Source: Ornithinimicrobium ciconiae
GTDB taxonomy: Bacteria; Actinomycetota; Actinomycetes; Actinomycetales; Dermatophilaceae
DNA: 64,000 bases
Assembly (NCBI RefSeq): GCF_007197575.1
Contig: NZ_CP041616.1
Span: 2,046,001 to 2,110,000 of the forward strand
Direction of reading: 5' to 3'
A model generated the notes under the pieces. That model worked only from the letters and a program-made list of their open reading frames with translations. It was not told the DNA's origin and ran no database searches. Within the stretch, counting starts at the first letter, position 1. Each line of letters begins with the position of its first letter. Of this stretch, positions 8,487-16,131 are shown in pieces. A program made the translations under genes and the position numbers.

Positions 8487-9262
8487 GTGCTGTCTGGGAC
8501 CCGGGGCTCTATCTGCGCTATGCCGACGAGCGGGGCCGACCCTTCACTGACCTCGTCTCGCGCATCACCGGTGACGCCGACACGGTCGTCGACCTCGGGT
8601 GCGGGCCCGGGCAACTCACCCCTGTGCTGCGGGCGCGGTGGCCCGAGGCCCAGATCACCGGACTGGACTTCTCGGCGGAGATGATCGCCCAGGCACAGGA
8701 GCACAACAGCGACCCTCGTGCGACGTATGCCGTGGCGGACGCCGTGACCTGGCACCCCGACGGGCTGGTGGACGTGCTGGTGTCCAACGCGATGCTCCAG
8801 TGGATTCCGGACCACGCGGACCTGCTGCAGCCCTGGACCGAGCACATCGCTCCTGGCGGCACCCTCGCCTTCCAGGTCCCCGGCAACTTCGACGCCCCCA
8901 GCCACCAACTCCTGTGGGAGATCGCTGCGCGGCCGGCCTACGCGTCCTTCACGGCCGAGCTGGGCCCGAGAGCCGCGACCCGTGACCCTGCGGACTACCT
9001 GGGCCTGCTGAGCCGGCCAGGGTGGAGCGTCGACGCGTGGGAGACCACCTATCTGCACGTGCTGGCAGGCGACGACCCCGTCTTTGAGTGGATCTCTGGC
9101 ACCGGCGCGCGACCGGTGCTGCAGGCCCTGCCCGCCGACGTGCGGTCACTGTTCGAGAGGGACTACAAGGCAGCCCTGCGGGCGGCCTATCCGCGACGGG
9201 ACCACGGGACCGTGCTGCCCTTCCGCCGGATCTTCGTGGTGGCGCACAGGAGTGGTTTGTAA
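8483..9262 (+). CDS. tam: Trans-aconitate 2-methyltransferase
   Basis: 259 residues of a class I SAM methyltransferase. It begins WDPGLYLRYADERGRPFTDL, a typical Tam N-terminus, followed by motif I VVDLGCGPGQLT, TGLDFSAEMI, VSNAMLQWIPDH and YHVLAGDDPV-like C-terminal features (YLHVLAGDDPVFEWISG). Tam methylates trans-aconitate, a by-product of aconitase that inhibits the TCA cycle. It starts inside the stop of the zincin gene (ATGA), but no functional link between the two is evident. Confidence 0.85.
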   Translation: MSAVWDPGLYLRYADERGRPFTDLVSRITGDADTVVDLGCGPGQLTPVLRARWPEAQITGLDFSAEMIAQAQEHNSDPRATYAVADAVTWHPDGLVDVLVSNAMLQWIPDHADLLQPWTEHIAPGGTLAFQVPGNFDAPSHQLLWEIAARPAYASFTAELGPRAATRDPADYLGLLSRPGWSVDAWETTYLHVLAGDDPVFEWISGTGARPVLQALPADVRSLFERDYKAALRAAYPRRDHGTVLPFRRIFVVAHRSGL

Positions 9263-9295
9263 ACTAGGCACTCCCACGGAGGGAGGGCGGAGCTG

Positions 9296-9985
9296 ATGAG
9301 CACACCGACCGGAGCAGGCCCCGAACGGGAGACTGGGCATGTCGGGCGGGAGTCGGACGAGAGTCCGGTCACCGAGCAGGTCCAGCGTGTCCGGGAGGCG
9401 GAGCGGCGAGGTCAGGCGGGGGAGGCGCGGCCTCGGATGAATGTCCAGCAGATCCACTCGTGGGTCGACCTTGAGATCCAGCAGGCGCTGCGGCGCGGTG
9501 AGTTCGACAACCTGCCGGGCGCGGGGCAGCCGCTGAAAAACCTGGACCAGAACGACCCTGACTGGTGGCTCAAGGGACTCATTGAGCGGGAGAAGCTCGA
9601 CCTGAGTGCGGCCCTGCCGACCGTCATGGCGCTGCGGCAGGAGCGCCGGAGCTTCCCAGAGTCGCTGGCCCGGATCTCCGATGAGGTGGCGGTGCGTGAG
9701 CGGCTGGCCGACTACAACGCCCGGGTCCTCGAGGATCGGCGCAAGCCAGTCGTCGGCCCCAACTCGCCCGCCGTCGCCGGACGGGTCGACGTGGACGAGA
9801 TGGTGGCGCAGTGGCGCGAGCTGCGGGCGGATCGTGAGCGACGGATCTCCGAGATGGTGGAGCCTGCCGTCGACCCCGAGCGGGCCGCGGAGGACACCCG
9901 CACACGGTGGTCCCCGGGTGGTGTCATGGCTGGCGTCGCCGTGGTGCTGCTCCTCATGGCGCTGCTCTTGTGGGTCCTGCTCTGA
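9296..9985 (+). CDS. DUF1992 (DnaJ-C28-type conserved domain) protein with C-terminal membrane anchor
   Basis: 229 residues. The central part MNVQQIHSWVDLEIQQALRR with FDNLPGAGQPL matches the DUF1992 domain found in bacterial YhdN-like proteins and in eukaryotic DNAJC28. After a charged helical stretch the protein ends in one strongly hydrophobic segment (GVMAGVAVVLLLMALLLWVLL, written here as adjacent parts of one helix at about 208-229), so it is probably tail-anchored. Function of the family is unknown. A GGAGGGAGGG run lies before the ATG. Confidence 0.75.
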   Translation: MSTPTGAGPERETGHVGRESDESPVTEQVQRVREAERRGQAGEARPRMNVQQIHSWVDLEIQQALRRGEFDNLPGAGQPLKNLDQNDPDWWLKGLIEREKLDLSAALPTVMALRQERRSFPESLARISDEVAVRERLADYNARVLEDRRKPVVGPNSPAVAGRVDVDEMVAQWRELRADRERRISEMVEPAVDPERAAEDTRTRWSPGGVMAGVAVVLLLMALLLWVLL

Positions 9986-9997
9986 ACTGCGGAACAC

Positions 9998-10020
9998 CTG
10001 ATGCGTGATGTCTGATGCGT
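9998..10020. promoter_or_regulatory. Direct repeat CTGATGCGT before vapBC
   Basis: CTGATGCGT at 9998-10006 is repeated at 10012-10020, abutting the -10 box TAGAAT at 10021-10026. TA operons are usually repressed by the antitoxin at such promoter-proximal repeats, so this is a candidate VapB operator. Confidence 0.4.
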
Positions 10021-10026
10021 TAGAAT
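10021..10026 (+). promoter_or_regulatory. -10 box TAGAAT for leaderless vapBC mRNA
   Basis: TAGAAT, six bases, then the ATG at 10033. There is no ribosome binding site between them. Confidence 0.55.
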
Positions 10027-10032
10027 GACGGC

Positions 10033-10263
10033 ATGCGCACCACTGTTGACATTGATGACCGAGTCCTGGCAGTTGCCCGGAGTCGGGCCCGCACGCACCG
10101 GATCACCCTGGGCCGGGCCATCTCAGAGTTGGCGCTGAAGGGTTACGAGGCGCAGGAGGCCGAAGTGGCGCTCGGTGGCGACGACTTCCCGATGCTTCCT
10201 GAGGTCGATGGCCACGTCATCACCGACGACATGGTCGAGCGGGCACTGGCGGACGATGCCTGA
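10033..10263 (+). CDS. vapB: VapB-type antitoxin
   Basis: 76 residues. The N-terminal MRTTVDIDDRVLAVARSRA followed by ITLGRAISELALKGY has the ribbon-helix-helix pattern of VapB antitoxins that regulate their own operon. The acidic C-terminal tail (TDDMVERALADD) would wrap around the toxin. It overlaps the toxin gene by 8 bp. The -10 box ends six bases before the start codon. Confidence 0.8.
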   Translation: MRTTVDIDDRVLAVARSRARTHRITLGRAISELALKGYEAQEAEVALGGDDFPMLPEVDGHVITDDMVERALADDA

Positions 10264-10696
10264 CCAGCCGGGCGAGCTGTTCGAACTGCCGGATGTCAAC
10301 GTCCTGGTGGCGCTGACGAACCCGTCCCACCAGCACCACGGCGCCGCCCACAGCTGGCTCTCACGGGTCGAGCGGTTCGCCACTACCCCCATCACTGAGA
10401 GTGGCCTGGTCAGGCTCCTGCTGAACCGCTCGGTGACCGGGCAGGAAGTCACCGGACGACAGGCTGTTGACCTCCTGCACAGACTGCGTGCCCATCAGCG
10501 AACGACCTTCCTCCCGGACGACTCGACCCTGGCTTCGGCCGTCATCGACCTCGCGGGACTCGGGGGTCACACACAGACAACTGACTTCCACCTGGTCAAC
10601 CTCGCAGCCGCCCACGGTGGCGTGCTGACCACCTTCGACGGTCGACTTCCGAAGCAGCTCACCGGGCAGGACCAGCGCCACGTCCGCGTCCTCTAA
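10256..10696 (+). CDS. vapC: VapC-type PIN domain ribonuclease toxin
   Basis: 146 residues of a PIN domain. The acidic metal-binding residues are visible in ELPDVNVLVAL (first Asp), TESGLVRLLL (Glu), and TTDFHLVNLAAAHGG with a final LTTFDGRL. VapC toxins cut structured RNA, most often tRNA or 23S rRNA, until neutralised by VapB. The pair appears intact and is inserted among unrelated housekeeping genes, as TA modules often are. The target cannot be predicted from sequence alone. Confidence 0.83.
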   Translation: MPDQPGELFELPDVNVLVALTNPSHQHHGAAHSWLSRVERFATTPITESGLVRLLLNRSVTGQEVTGRQAVDLLHRLRAHQRTTFLPDDSTLASAVIDLAGLGGHTQTTDFHLVNLAAAHGGVLTTFDGRLPKQLTGQDQRHVRVL

Positions 10697-10758
10697 GCGG
10701 GCCACTGGTCTACCCCGACGACGCTTCCTGGCGGGCGCAGCTCACCAGTGACGAGATG

Positions 10759-10764
10759 TAGGTT
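10759..10764 (+). promoter_or_regulatory. -10 box TAGGTT for leaderless lipoprotein mRNA
   Basis: TAGGTT is six bases before the GTG start at 10771. Confidence 0.4.
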
Positions 10765-10770
10765 GGTCGA

Positions 10771-11475
10771 GTGGACGCACGGTGGACCGGAACCATCGCA
10801 CTCGGCGTGCTGCTGCTGGCAGCATGCACCTCCGCCCCGGGTGGCGCCGGGAATCCGGACCCCACCACGGACGCTCCTGTCGTCGGTGAGGCTCCCGGAG
10901 GTGCTGCCTCTGGCGATCCGGTCGGGATGGATCCCGAGTCGGCCGCGGAGCGGGCCGAACACCTGGGCATCGAGGACCTGCCCGACGTCGAGCCCATCCG
11001 CAACATCGCCCCCGACGGTTCCGGCCTGCGGGTGCTGGCCGAGTGCATGGCCGATAAGGGCTACGACTACACCATGGATCCGAGCGGCGAGGCGGTCAAC
11101 ATCGACCTGCAGGGCTTCAGCGAGGAGCAGCACAATCTAGACACCTACATCTGCGAAATGCAGTACCCGGTCGAGACGCGGTTCCGGGGCGAGAACGGTG
11201 AGCGCGAGTGGCGGCTCATCTATGACCACTTCGCCGAGGAGTACATCCCGTGTGTGCGCGAGCAGGGCTATGTCGTGCAGCCCGTGCCGACCGTCGAGTC
11301 CTATCTTGAGGGGATCCGGGCCGGCCGGGTGCCACACACACCGGTCACCGAGGTGTGGGACCAGGTGCAGGTCGATGTTGACGCGGGACGGTATGGCTCG
11401 GTGGACGAGTTCCACCGCACCCTCTGCCGGGACACCGTGGATCTGGACGTGTTGTTCCCGGCCGGAGAGAGGTGA
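10771..11475 (+). CDS. Secreted lipoprotein of unknown function
   Basis: 234 residues. A lipoprotein signal peptide ends in the lipobox LLLAAC with the acylated Cys at 19, followed by a Gly/Pro-rich linker. The mature part contains LGIEDLPDVEPIRNIAPDG, CMADKGYDYTM, ICEMQYPVETRF and CVREQGY, with several cysteines that could pair outside the cell. I do not recognise the family. The next gene, 3 bp downstream, encodes a shorter relative, so they form a tandem pair. Confidence 0.7.
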   Translation: MDARWTGTIALGVLLLAACTSAPGGAGNPDPTTDAPVVGEAPGGAASGDPVGMDPESAAERAEHLGIEDLPDVEPIRNIAPDGSGLRVLAECMADKGYDYTMDPSGEAVNIDLQGFSEEQHNLDTYICEMQYPVETRFRGENGEREWRLIYDHFAEEYIPCVREQGYVVQPVPTVESYLEGIRAGRVPHTPVTEVWDQVQVDVDAGRYGSVDEFHRTLCRDTVDLDVLFPAGER

Positions 11476-11478
11476 CGC

Positions 11479-11787
11479 GTGGTTGCCAACCGGACGGTGG
11501 TCGCGGCATACGCGGTCCTGGTGGCCGCCCTCGCGGCGTGCACTTCGGAGCCTCCGGATGAGGCCGCCGGGGTCTCGGCGACCGGCGTCTCGCACGAGCA
11601 GCAGATGCGGGAGATGGCCGAGGAGTTCGGCGTCACCGACCCGCCGGAGGTCGAGGTGGTCCGCGAGGTCTCGCCCGACGAGAGCGTCATCGTCGTCGCA
11701 GCCTGCATGGAAGACGCCGGATGGCACTCGGAGGTCGTCGACGGCGCTGCCGGGTATGACTACCGGGCCGAGCCCGCAGCTCGCTGA
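11479..11787 (+). CDS. Short lipoprotein, paralogue of the upstream gene
   Basis: 102 residues. The signal peptide ends at the lipobox ALAAC (Cys21). Residues FGVTDPPEVEVVREVSPDES and ACMEDAGWHSEV line up with LGIEDLPDVEPIRNIAPDGS and ECMADKGYDYTM of the preceding lipoprotein. It then stops where the longer protein continues for about 120 residues. It could be a truncated duplicate or a minimal version; I found no clear continuation of the homology in another frame downstream. It starts 3 bp after the previous stop, so it is co-transcribed. Confidence 0.6.
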   Translation: MVANRTVVAAYAVLVAALAACTSEPPDEAAGVSATGVSHEQQMREMAEEFGVTDPPEVEVVREVSPDESVIVVAACMEDAGWHSEVVDGAAGYDYRAEPAAR

Positions 11788-11889
11788 CCGAGTTGCTCCG
11801 GCAGTGGCAGCACGCGGCACTGGTGACGGAGTGACGGTCCGCGAAACCTTTATCAAAATTCGGGTTGGACCGACGAAACCACTACGAAA

Positions 11890-13098
11890 TTAGGGGGCGG
11901 TGAGCCAGTCGCTGAGCACCGAGGCTGCGCGGGTGCCGTCGTGGTTGCGGCGCGCCCAGGCCGGACCCTGTGCGGCCAGCGAGGAGTATGCCGTGCGGTC
12001 GCGGATGACCTCTCGCAGCACCTCCTCGAGGGTGGCGGGGTCGGCCTCGACCACGGGTGGGGCAAGGCTCTCGTCGTCGAGACGGGTCATCAGCTCACGC
12101 ACGTGGGGCAGCAGGTGGGCGATCACCAGCCGACCCGCCGCCGTCGCCTCGGCGGTCAGGGTCGCGGGGTTGCCGAGCACGATCTGGTCGATCACGACGT
12201 CGGCATCCTGCAGGAAGGTCGGCATCTCGTCGTTGGGCACCCCCTGGAGCCTGCGATAGGTCACCAACCCCTCGCCCTCGAGTCGGTGCAGCACCTGCTC
12301 GACCGCGTCGGTGCCCTTCAGCCGTGGGTTGGTGGGCGCGTGCAGCACCACGGGTCGGTCCCGCTCGAGGACCCGGACAGCGGGCCCGCCGGCCGGGACG
12401 GCGAACCGGTCGACGTCGACGACGATCGGCAACATGGTCGCGCCCGGCACGAAGTCCAGCATGTCGGGTGTCGGCACGAAGACCGGCCCGTCAAAGTCCG
12501 CCACGATGGCCCGGGTGTGCTCCACCGTGGCCTGCATCCGCTCCCACCGCTCGTCCCACTCGCCATGGAACGGAGAGTGGGGATAGGTCTCCGCGTGCCG
12601 ACGCAGGTCGCGCATCTCGGATCCGTGGATCAACAGCCCGACATCGACTCCGGCAGCACGCAGCCGGGGGAGGTCCTCGATGATCGTCCGGTCGAGAGGC
12701 TGGTCGAGGACTGCCCGCCCCGACTCGGCCAGCACGTGCGTCAGGGCCAGCACCCGCTCCTGGTAGGGCCGCATGCCCCGCAGCTGGACCTTCCTGCTCA
12801 GGAACCAGTCCGTCTCGTAGCCATAGCCGGTGAAGCCCCGAACTCGTCGCTCCACGGTCAGGCTGCGCGCCTCGACTCCTGGCACCTTGTCCGCGGCACG
12901 CGCCCAGCGCTGCGCCTGTCCGGCCGTGTTCAGCGGACCGATCAGCAGGCGACGCGAGGTGGGCCCGAATCCACTCAGCTTCCTGGCCTGGCGCTCGGCA
13001 CTGAGCCGCAGGACCGCCTCACCCGCGGCGTGCACGGGACCCGGGAGTGCCTGATAGGTGCGATACGCCCAACTCGCGGGTCCTCGCAGCGCAGCCAC
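11890..13098 (-). CDS. Glycosyltransferase-like protein (GT-B type)
   Basis: 402 residues. The first half has LLIGPLNTAGQAQRWARA and VDVGLLIHGSEMRDLRRH. The second half has VPTPDMLDFVPGATMLPIVVD, VLHAPTNPRLKGTDAV and DVVIDQIVLGNPATLTAEATAAGR, a pattern like the donor-binding C-terminal domain of family 1/4 glycosyltransferases. It is the only gene on the minus strand between two runs of plus-strand transferases and is divergent from the gene at 13135. GTG at 13098 follows TAGTCT at a six-base spacing, which supports this start. Substrates are unknown. Confidence 0.7.
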   Translation of the reverse strand: MAALRGPASWAYRTYQALPGPVHAAGEAVLRLSAERQARKLSGFGPTSRRLLIGPLNTAGQAQRWARAADKVPGVEARSLTVERRVRGFTGYGYETDWFLSRKVQLRGMRPYQERVLALTHVLAESGRAVLDQPLDRTIIEDLPRLRAAGVDVGLLIHGSEMRDLRRHAETYPHSPFHGEWDERWERMQATVEHTRAIVADFDGPVFVPTPDMLDFVPGATMLPIVVDVDRFAVPAGGPAVRVLERDRPVVLHAPTNPRLKGTDAVEQVLHRLEGEGLVTYRRLQGVPNDEMPTFLQDADVVIDQIVLGNPATLTAEATAAGRLVIAHLLPHVRELMTRLDDESLAPPVVEADPATLEEVLREVIRDRTAYSSLAAQGPAWARRNHDGTRAASVLSDWLTAP

Positions 13099-13104
13099 AG
13101 ACCG

Positions 13105-13127
13105 AGACTACCTGCCCCACGTAGGAT
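13105..13127. promoter_or_regulatory. Back-to-back leaderless promoters
   Basis: On the minus strand TAGTCT (13105-13110) lies six bases before the GTG at 13098. On the plus strand TAGGAT (13122-13127) lies seven bases before the GTG at 13135. The two starts are only 36 bp apart, so the -35 regions overlap the opposite promoter and the two directions may compete. Confidence 0.45.
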
Positions 13128-13134
13128 GCGAGCC

Positions 13135-14310
13135 GTGACTGACACCCGCCCCCGACTGCTCATCCTGTCCTTCTCGCAGCTCTATCGGGACGCGCGGCTG
13201 CTCCGTCAGATCAACCTCTTCTCGACGGAGTTTGCCGTCACGACCTGTGGTTATGGCCCCGCTCCCGAGGGCGTCGTGGCGCACCACGAGATCCCATCTC
13301 ACCTCACGGCTCGGCAGCTGGACCGCAAGCTGTTGGTGGCGCGGCGCTATCAGCAGGCCTACGACCGGCTGCCGATCACCCGCCAGGTCCGGGGCATGCT
13401 CGGCAGCAGTGAGTTCGATGTGATCCTGGCCAACGACGTCGACGCCGTTCCCATCGCCGTCGGCCTCCAACCCGTCGGCGGGATTCATGCCGATCTCCAC
13501 GAGTACGCCACACGCCAGCAGGAGGAGTTCTGGAGGTTCCGGTGGTTCATCGCTCCCTACCTGGCCTTCCTGATCCGCACCTACGTCCGGCAGGCCGACT
13601 CCGTCACCACGGTCGGTGCCAAGCTGGCGCAGCAGTATGAGGAGGAGTTTGGGGTCCCGTGCGGGGTCGTGCTGAACGCACCGCACCGGGCGGACCTTCC
13701 GGTGGGTCAGGTCGGGGACCCGATCAGACTCGTGCACGCCGGGGGCGCCACTCCCGCTCGGTTGGACACGATGCTGGCCGCGATGGATCTCGTGACCACT
13801 GACACCACCCTCGACCTTTTTCTCGTCGACTCCGGGGGTGGGTATGTCGAGCAGGTACGCCAGCGTTACGTGGGACACCCGCGAGTCTCGGTGCATGAGG
13901 CCGTGCCGACGAACGAGCTGGTCGCCACGCTGAACGCGTTTGATGTGGGGATCCACATCCTACCGCCGATCTCGTTCAACCACCGTTATGCGATGCCCAA
14001 CAAGCTCTTTGACTTTGTCCAGGCACGCCTAGGGGTGCTGACCGGCCCCAGCCCCGAGATGGCTGCCCTCGTGCGCGAGCACGACATCGGATTCGTCACC
14101 TCCGACTTCACCCCGGAGTCGGTGGCCCAGCAGATCGATGCGCTGACTCCCCAGGTTGTGCAGACCGCCAAGGAACACAGCGACCACGCGGCCCAGTTCC
14201 TCTGCGCAGAGGAGCAGGTCGTGGGGTGGGTCGCTCCGGTGAAGGCGCTGGCCGAGCAGGCGGCCACCCGCGGCCAGGTGGCGCACGACACGCCTGACCA
14301 GAAGGGCTGA
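13135..14310 (+). CDS. Family 4-like glycosyltransferase, paralogue of the gene at 17626
   Basis: 391 residues. It begins RPRLLILSFSQLYRDARLLR, and later has VDAVPIAVGLQPVGGIHADL, VVLNAPHR, LVHAGGATPARLDTMLAAMD and HRYAMPNKLFDFVQARLGVL, with EMAALVREHDIGFV. This is a GT-B fold with the donor site in the C-terminal half. The same motifs in the same order appear in the protein at 17626-18774, so the two genes are duplicates flanking the ABC exporter. The ATG at 13126 overlaps the -10 box TAGGAT, so the GTG at 13135 is preferred. Ends 3 bp before the exporter gene. Confidence 0.78.
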   Translation: MTDTRPRLLILSFSQLYRDARLLRQINLFSTEFAVTTCGYGPAPEGVVAHHEIPSHLTARQLDRKLLVARRYQQAYDRLPITRQVRGMLGSSEFDVILANDVDAVPIAVGLQPVGGIHADLHEYATRQQEEFWRFRWFIAPYLAFLIRTYVRQADSVTTVGAKLAQQYEEEFGVPCGVVLNAPHRADLPVGQVGDPIRLVHAGGATPARLDTMLAAMDLVTTDTTLDLFLVDSGGGYVEQVRQRYVGHPRVSVHEAVPTNELVATLNAFDVGIHILPPISFNHRYAMPNKLFDFVQARLGVLTGPSPEMAALVREHDIGFVTSDFTPESVAQQIDALTPQVVQTAKEHSDHAAQFLCAEEQVVGWVAPVKALAEQAATRGQVAHDTPDQKG

Positions 14311-14313
14311 CGG

Positions 14314-16131
14314 ATGCTCTCCCTGTTCCGCACCGTGCGGCAACTGTTGGCCGTGCTGCCGGCAGGCACGCGCCGATTCATCATCGTCTTCGCCGTGCTG
14401 CAGAGTCTCCTGGCGGTGCTCGACGTGGCAGCGCTCGGTCTGCTTGCGGTCACCCTGGCCCCGATGCTCACGGGCAACGAGATGACCCTGCCCGTGGTGG
14501 GGACGCTGAGCGAGCCAGGCGACTTCCGCAACATCCTGATCCTCGTCGGACTTCTGATCATCCTCAAGAGCGTTCTGGCCATCGGCCTGCAGTACTGGGC
14601 CACTCGCCGGTTTGCGCGCTTCGAGCAGGTGCTCGGCGCGCGGTTGCTGGAGACCACCTTCAAGGCGCCGTGGATCGAACGGCTGACTCGCAACTCCAAT
14701 GATCTGGTGCGGGCCACGGACGTCGGCGTGGGCGCCACGGTCGCCGGGGTGCTGATCCCCTTTGCCCAGCTGTCCGGTGAGCTCTTCACGTTCCTGGCGG
14801 TGCTGATCGTGCTCGTGGTCGCCGAGCCGCTGCTGGCCACGGCCACGATCATCTACTTCGGCCTGGTGGCCTCCGTGCTCTACGTCTGGGTCCTGCGCAA
14901 GGCTGTCAAGGCGGGTCAGGACAACCGGACCTACTCCAACAAGGCGGTGCGCCTGCTCAGCGAGATGGTGCACTCTCTTAAGGAGGTCACCCTCCGCAAC
15001 AAGTCCTCCGAGGTCGCCGAGGTCGTCCTCTCAGTGCGCAAGCGGGCGTCGGAGGCCAGAGCCAACCAGAGCTTCCTCGGGGCCATCCCGCGATACGTCC
15101 TGGAGGCCGGGCTCATCGGTGGGCTCGGCATCGGGGGCGCCATCGGATGGTTCCAGGCGTCTGCAGCCGGGGATGCCAACCCGGTCAATGGTGCGCTGGC
15201 CGCAGTCGCGTTGTTCGGTGTCGCGGGCTTCCGCATCGTCCCCTCGCTGACCCGCTTCCAGACCATCATGGGTCAGACGGGCGCCAACCTGCCGTTCGCT
15301 CAGGACGTGATCAAGGAGATCGGGCGCGGCCAGCGTTATGTTGCAGCGGAGCAGGCCGCCGGTGACACCAACCTGCCCGAGGGCGTGCACTCGCTGAGGC
15401 TGGACCATGTGACGTTTTCCTATCCCGACACCGAGGTGCCCGCAGTGCGGGACGTCAGTCTCGAGCTGCCGTTCGGGCACACCCTGGCGCTGGTCGGCGC
15501 CTCGGGGTCCGGCAAGACCACGCTGGTCGACATCATCCTCGGGCTGCTGATCCCGCAGGAAGGGCAGGTGCTGGTGGGGGAGACGCCGCTCCCGCAGGTG
15601 CTCCAGGGCTGGCGTCGTCGCGTGGGCTACGTCCCCCAGGACGTCTCCCTCTTCGATGCTTCCGTCGCCCGCAACGTCGCGCTGAGCTGGAAGGACGATC
15701 AGGTTGATGAGGACGCGGTCCGTCGTGCCCTGGCCCGGGCCCAACTGCTCGACGTCGTCGAGTCCCGACCCGGCGGCATCCACGGCAAGGTGGGGGAGCG
15801 GGGCCTCAACCTCTCCGGCGGTCAGCGACAGCGGCTCGGGGTGGCCCGCGCGCTCTACACCGACCCGCTCGTGCTGGTAATGGACGAGGCCACCTCGGCC
15901 CTGGACACCTCCACCGAAGCTGCCGTCACGTCCGCGATCCGTGAACTGGCCGGCGAGGTCAGCGTCATCGTGGTTGCACACCGACTGGCCACCATCCGAC
16001 ACAGCGAGCAGGTCTGCTTCATGCGCGACGGGCGCATGATCGCCAACGGCACCTTCGATGAGGTCGTCGCGGCCGAGCCCGACTTTGCCCAGCAGGCCGC
16101 CCTGGCCGGACTCACCGGGAAGAGCTCATGA
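14314..16131 (+). CDS. ABC exporter (fused membrane and ATPase domains), candidate glycan flippase
   Basis: 605 residues. The N-terminal half has six predicted membrane helices. The ATPase half contains Walker A GASGSGKTT (about residue 395), Q-loop YVPQDVSLF, signature LSGGQRQRLG (about 500), Walker B LVLVMDEATSALD and the H-loop VAHRLATI. This is the MsbA/PglK half-transporter layout. Placed in the middle of a glycosyltransferase operon and overlapping the next transferase by 4 bp, it is best read as the flippase that moves a lipid-linked oligosaccharide across the membrane, as PglK does. Export of another lipid or peptide cannot be excluded. Confidence 0.85.
   Translation: MLSLFRTVRQLLAVLPAGTRRFIIVFAVLQSLLAVLDVAALGLLAVTLAPMLTGNEMTLPVVGTLSEPGDFRNILILVGLLIILKSVLAIGLQYWATRRFARFEQVLGARLLETTFKAPWIERLTRNSNDLVRATDVGVGATVAGVLIPFAQLSGELFTFLAVLIVLVVAEPLLATATIIYFGLVASVLYVWVLRKAVKAGQDNRTYSNKAVRLLSEMVHSLKEVTLRNKSSEVAEVVLSVRKRASEARANQSFLGAIPRYVLEAGLIGGLGIGGAIGWFQASAAGDANPVNGALAAVALFGVAGFRIVPSLTRFQTIMGQTGANLPFAQDVIKEIGRGQRYVAAEQAAGDTNLPEGVHSLRLDHVTFSYPDTEVPAVRDVSLELPFGHTLALVGASGSGKTTLVDIILGLLIPQEGQVLVGETPLPQVLQGWRRRVGYVPQDVSLFDASVARNVALSWKDDQVDEDAVRRALARAQLLDVVESRPGGIHGKVGERGLNLSGGQRQRLGVARALYTDPLVLVMDEATSALDTSTEAAVTSAIRELAGEVSVIVVAHRLATIRHSEQVCFMRDGRMIANGTFDEVVAAEPDFAQQAALAGLTGKSS

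Noticed and set aside
8483..11787. Treating the block of unrelated genes inside the glycan locus as an inserted mobile island
   Set aside because: Only the VapBC module is typical of mobile DNA. There are no integrase, attachment repeats or clear change in base composition, and the zincin and tam genes look like ordinary chromosome genes.
11941..13134. Extension of the glycosyltransferase at 13135 upstream by about 400 codons
   Set aside because: The region is antisense to a supported glycosyltransferase gene, and the downstream protein aligns with its paralogue from its GTG start.
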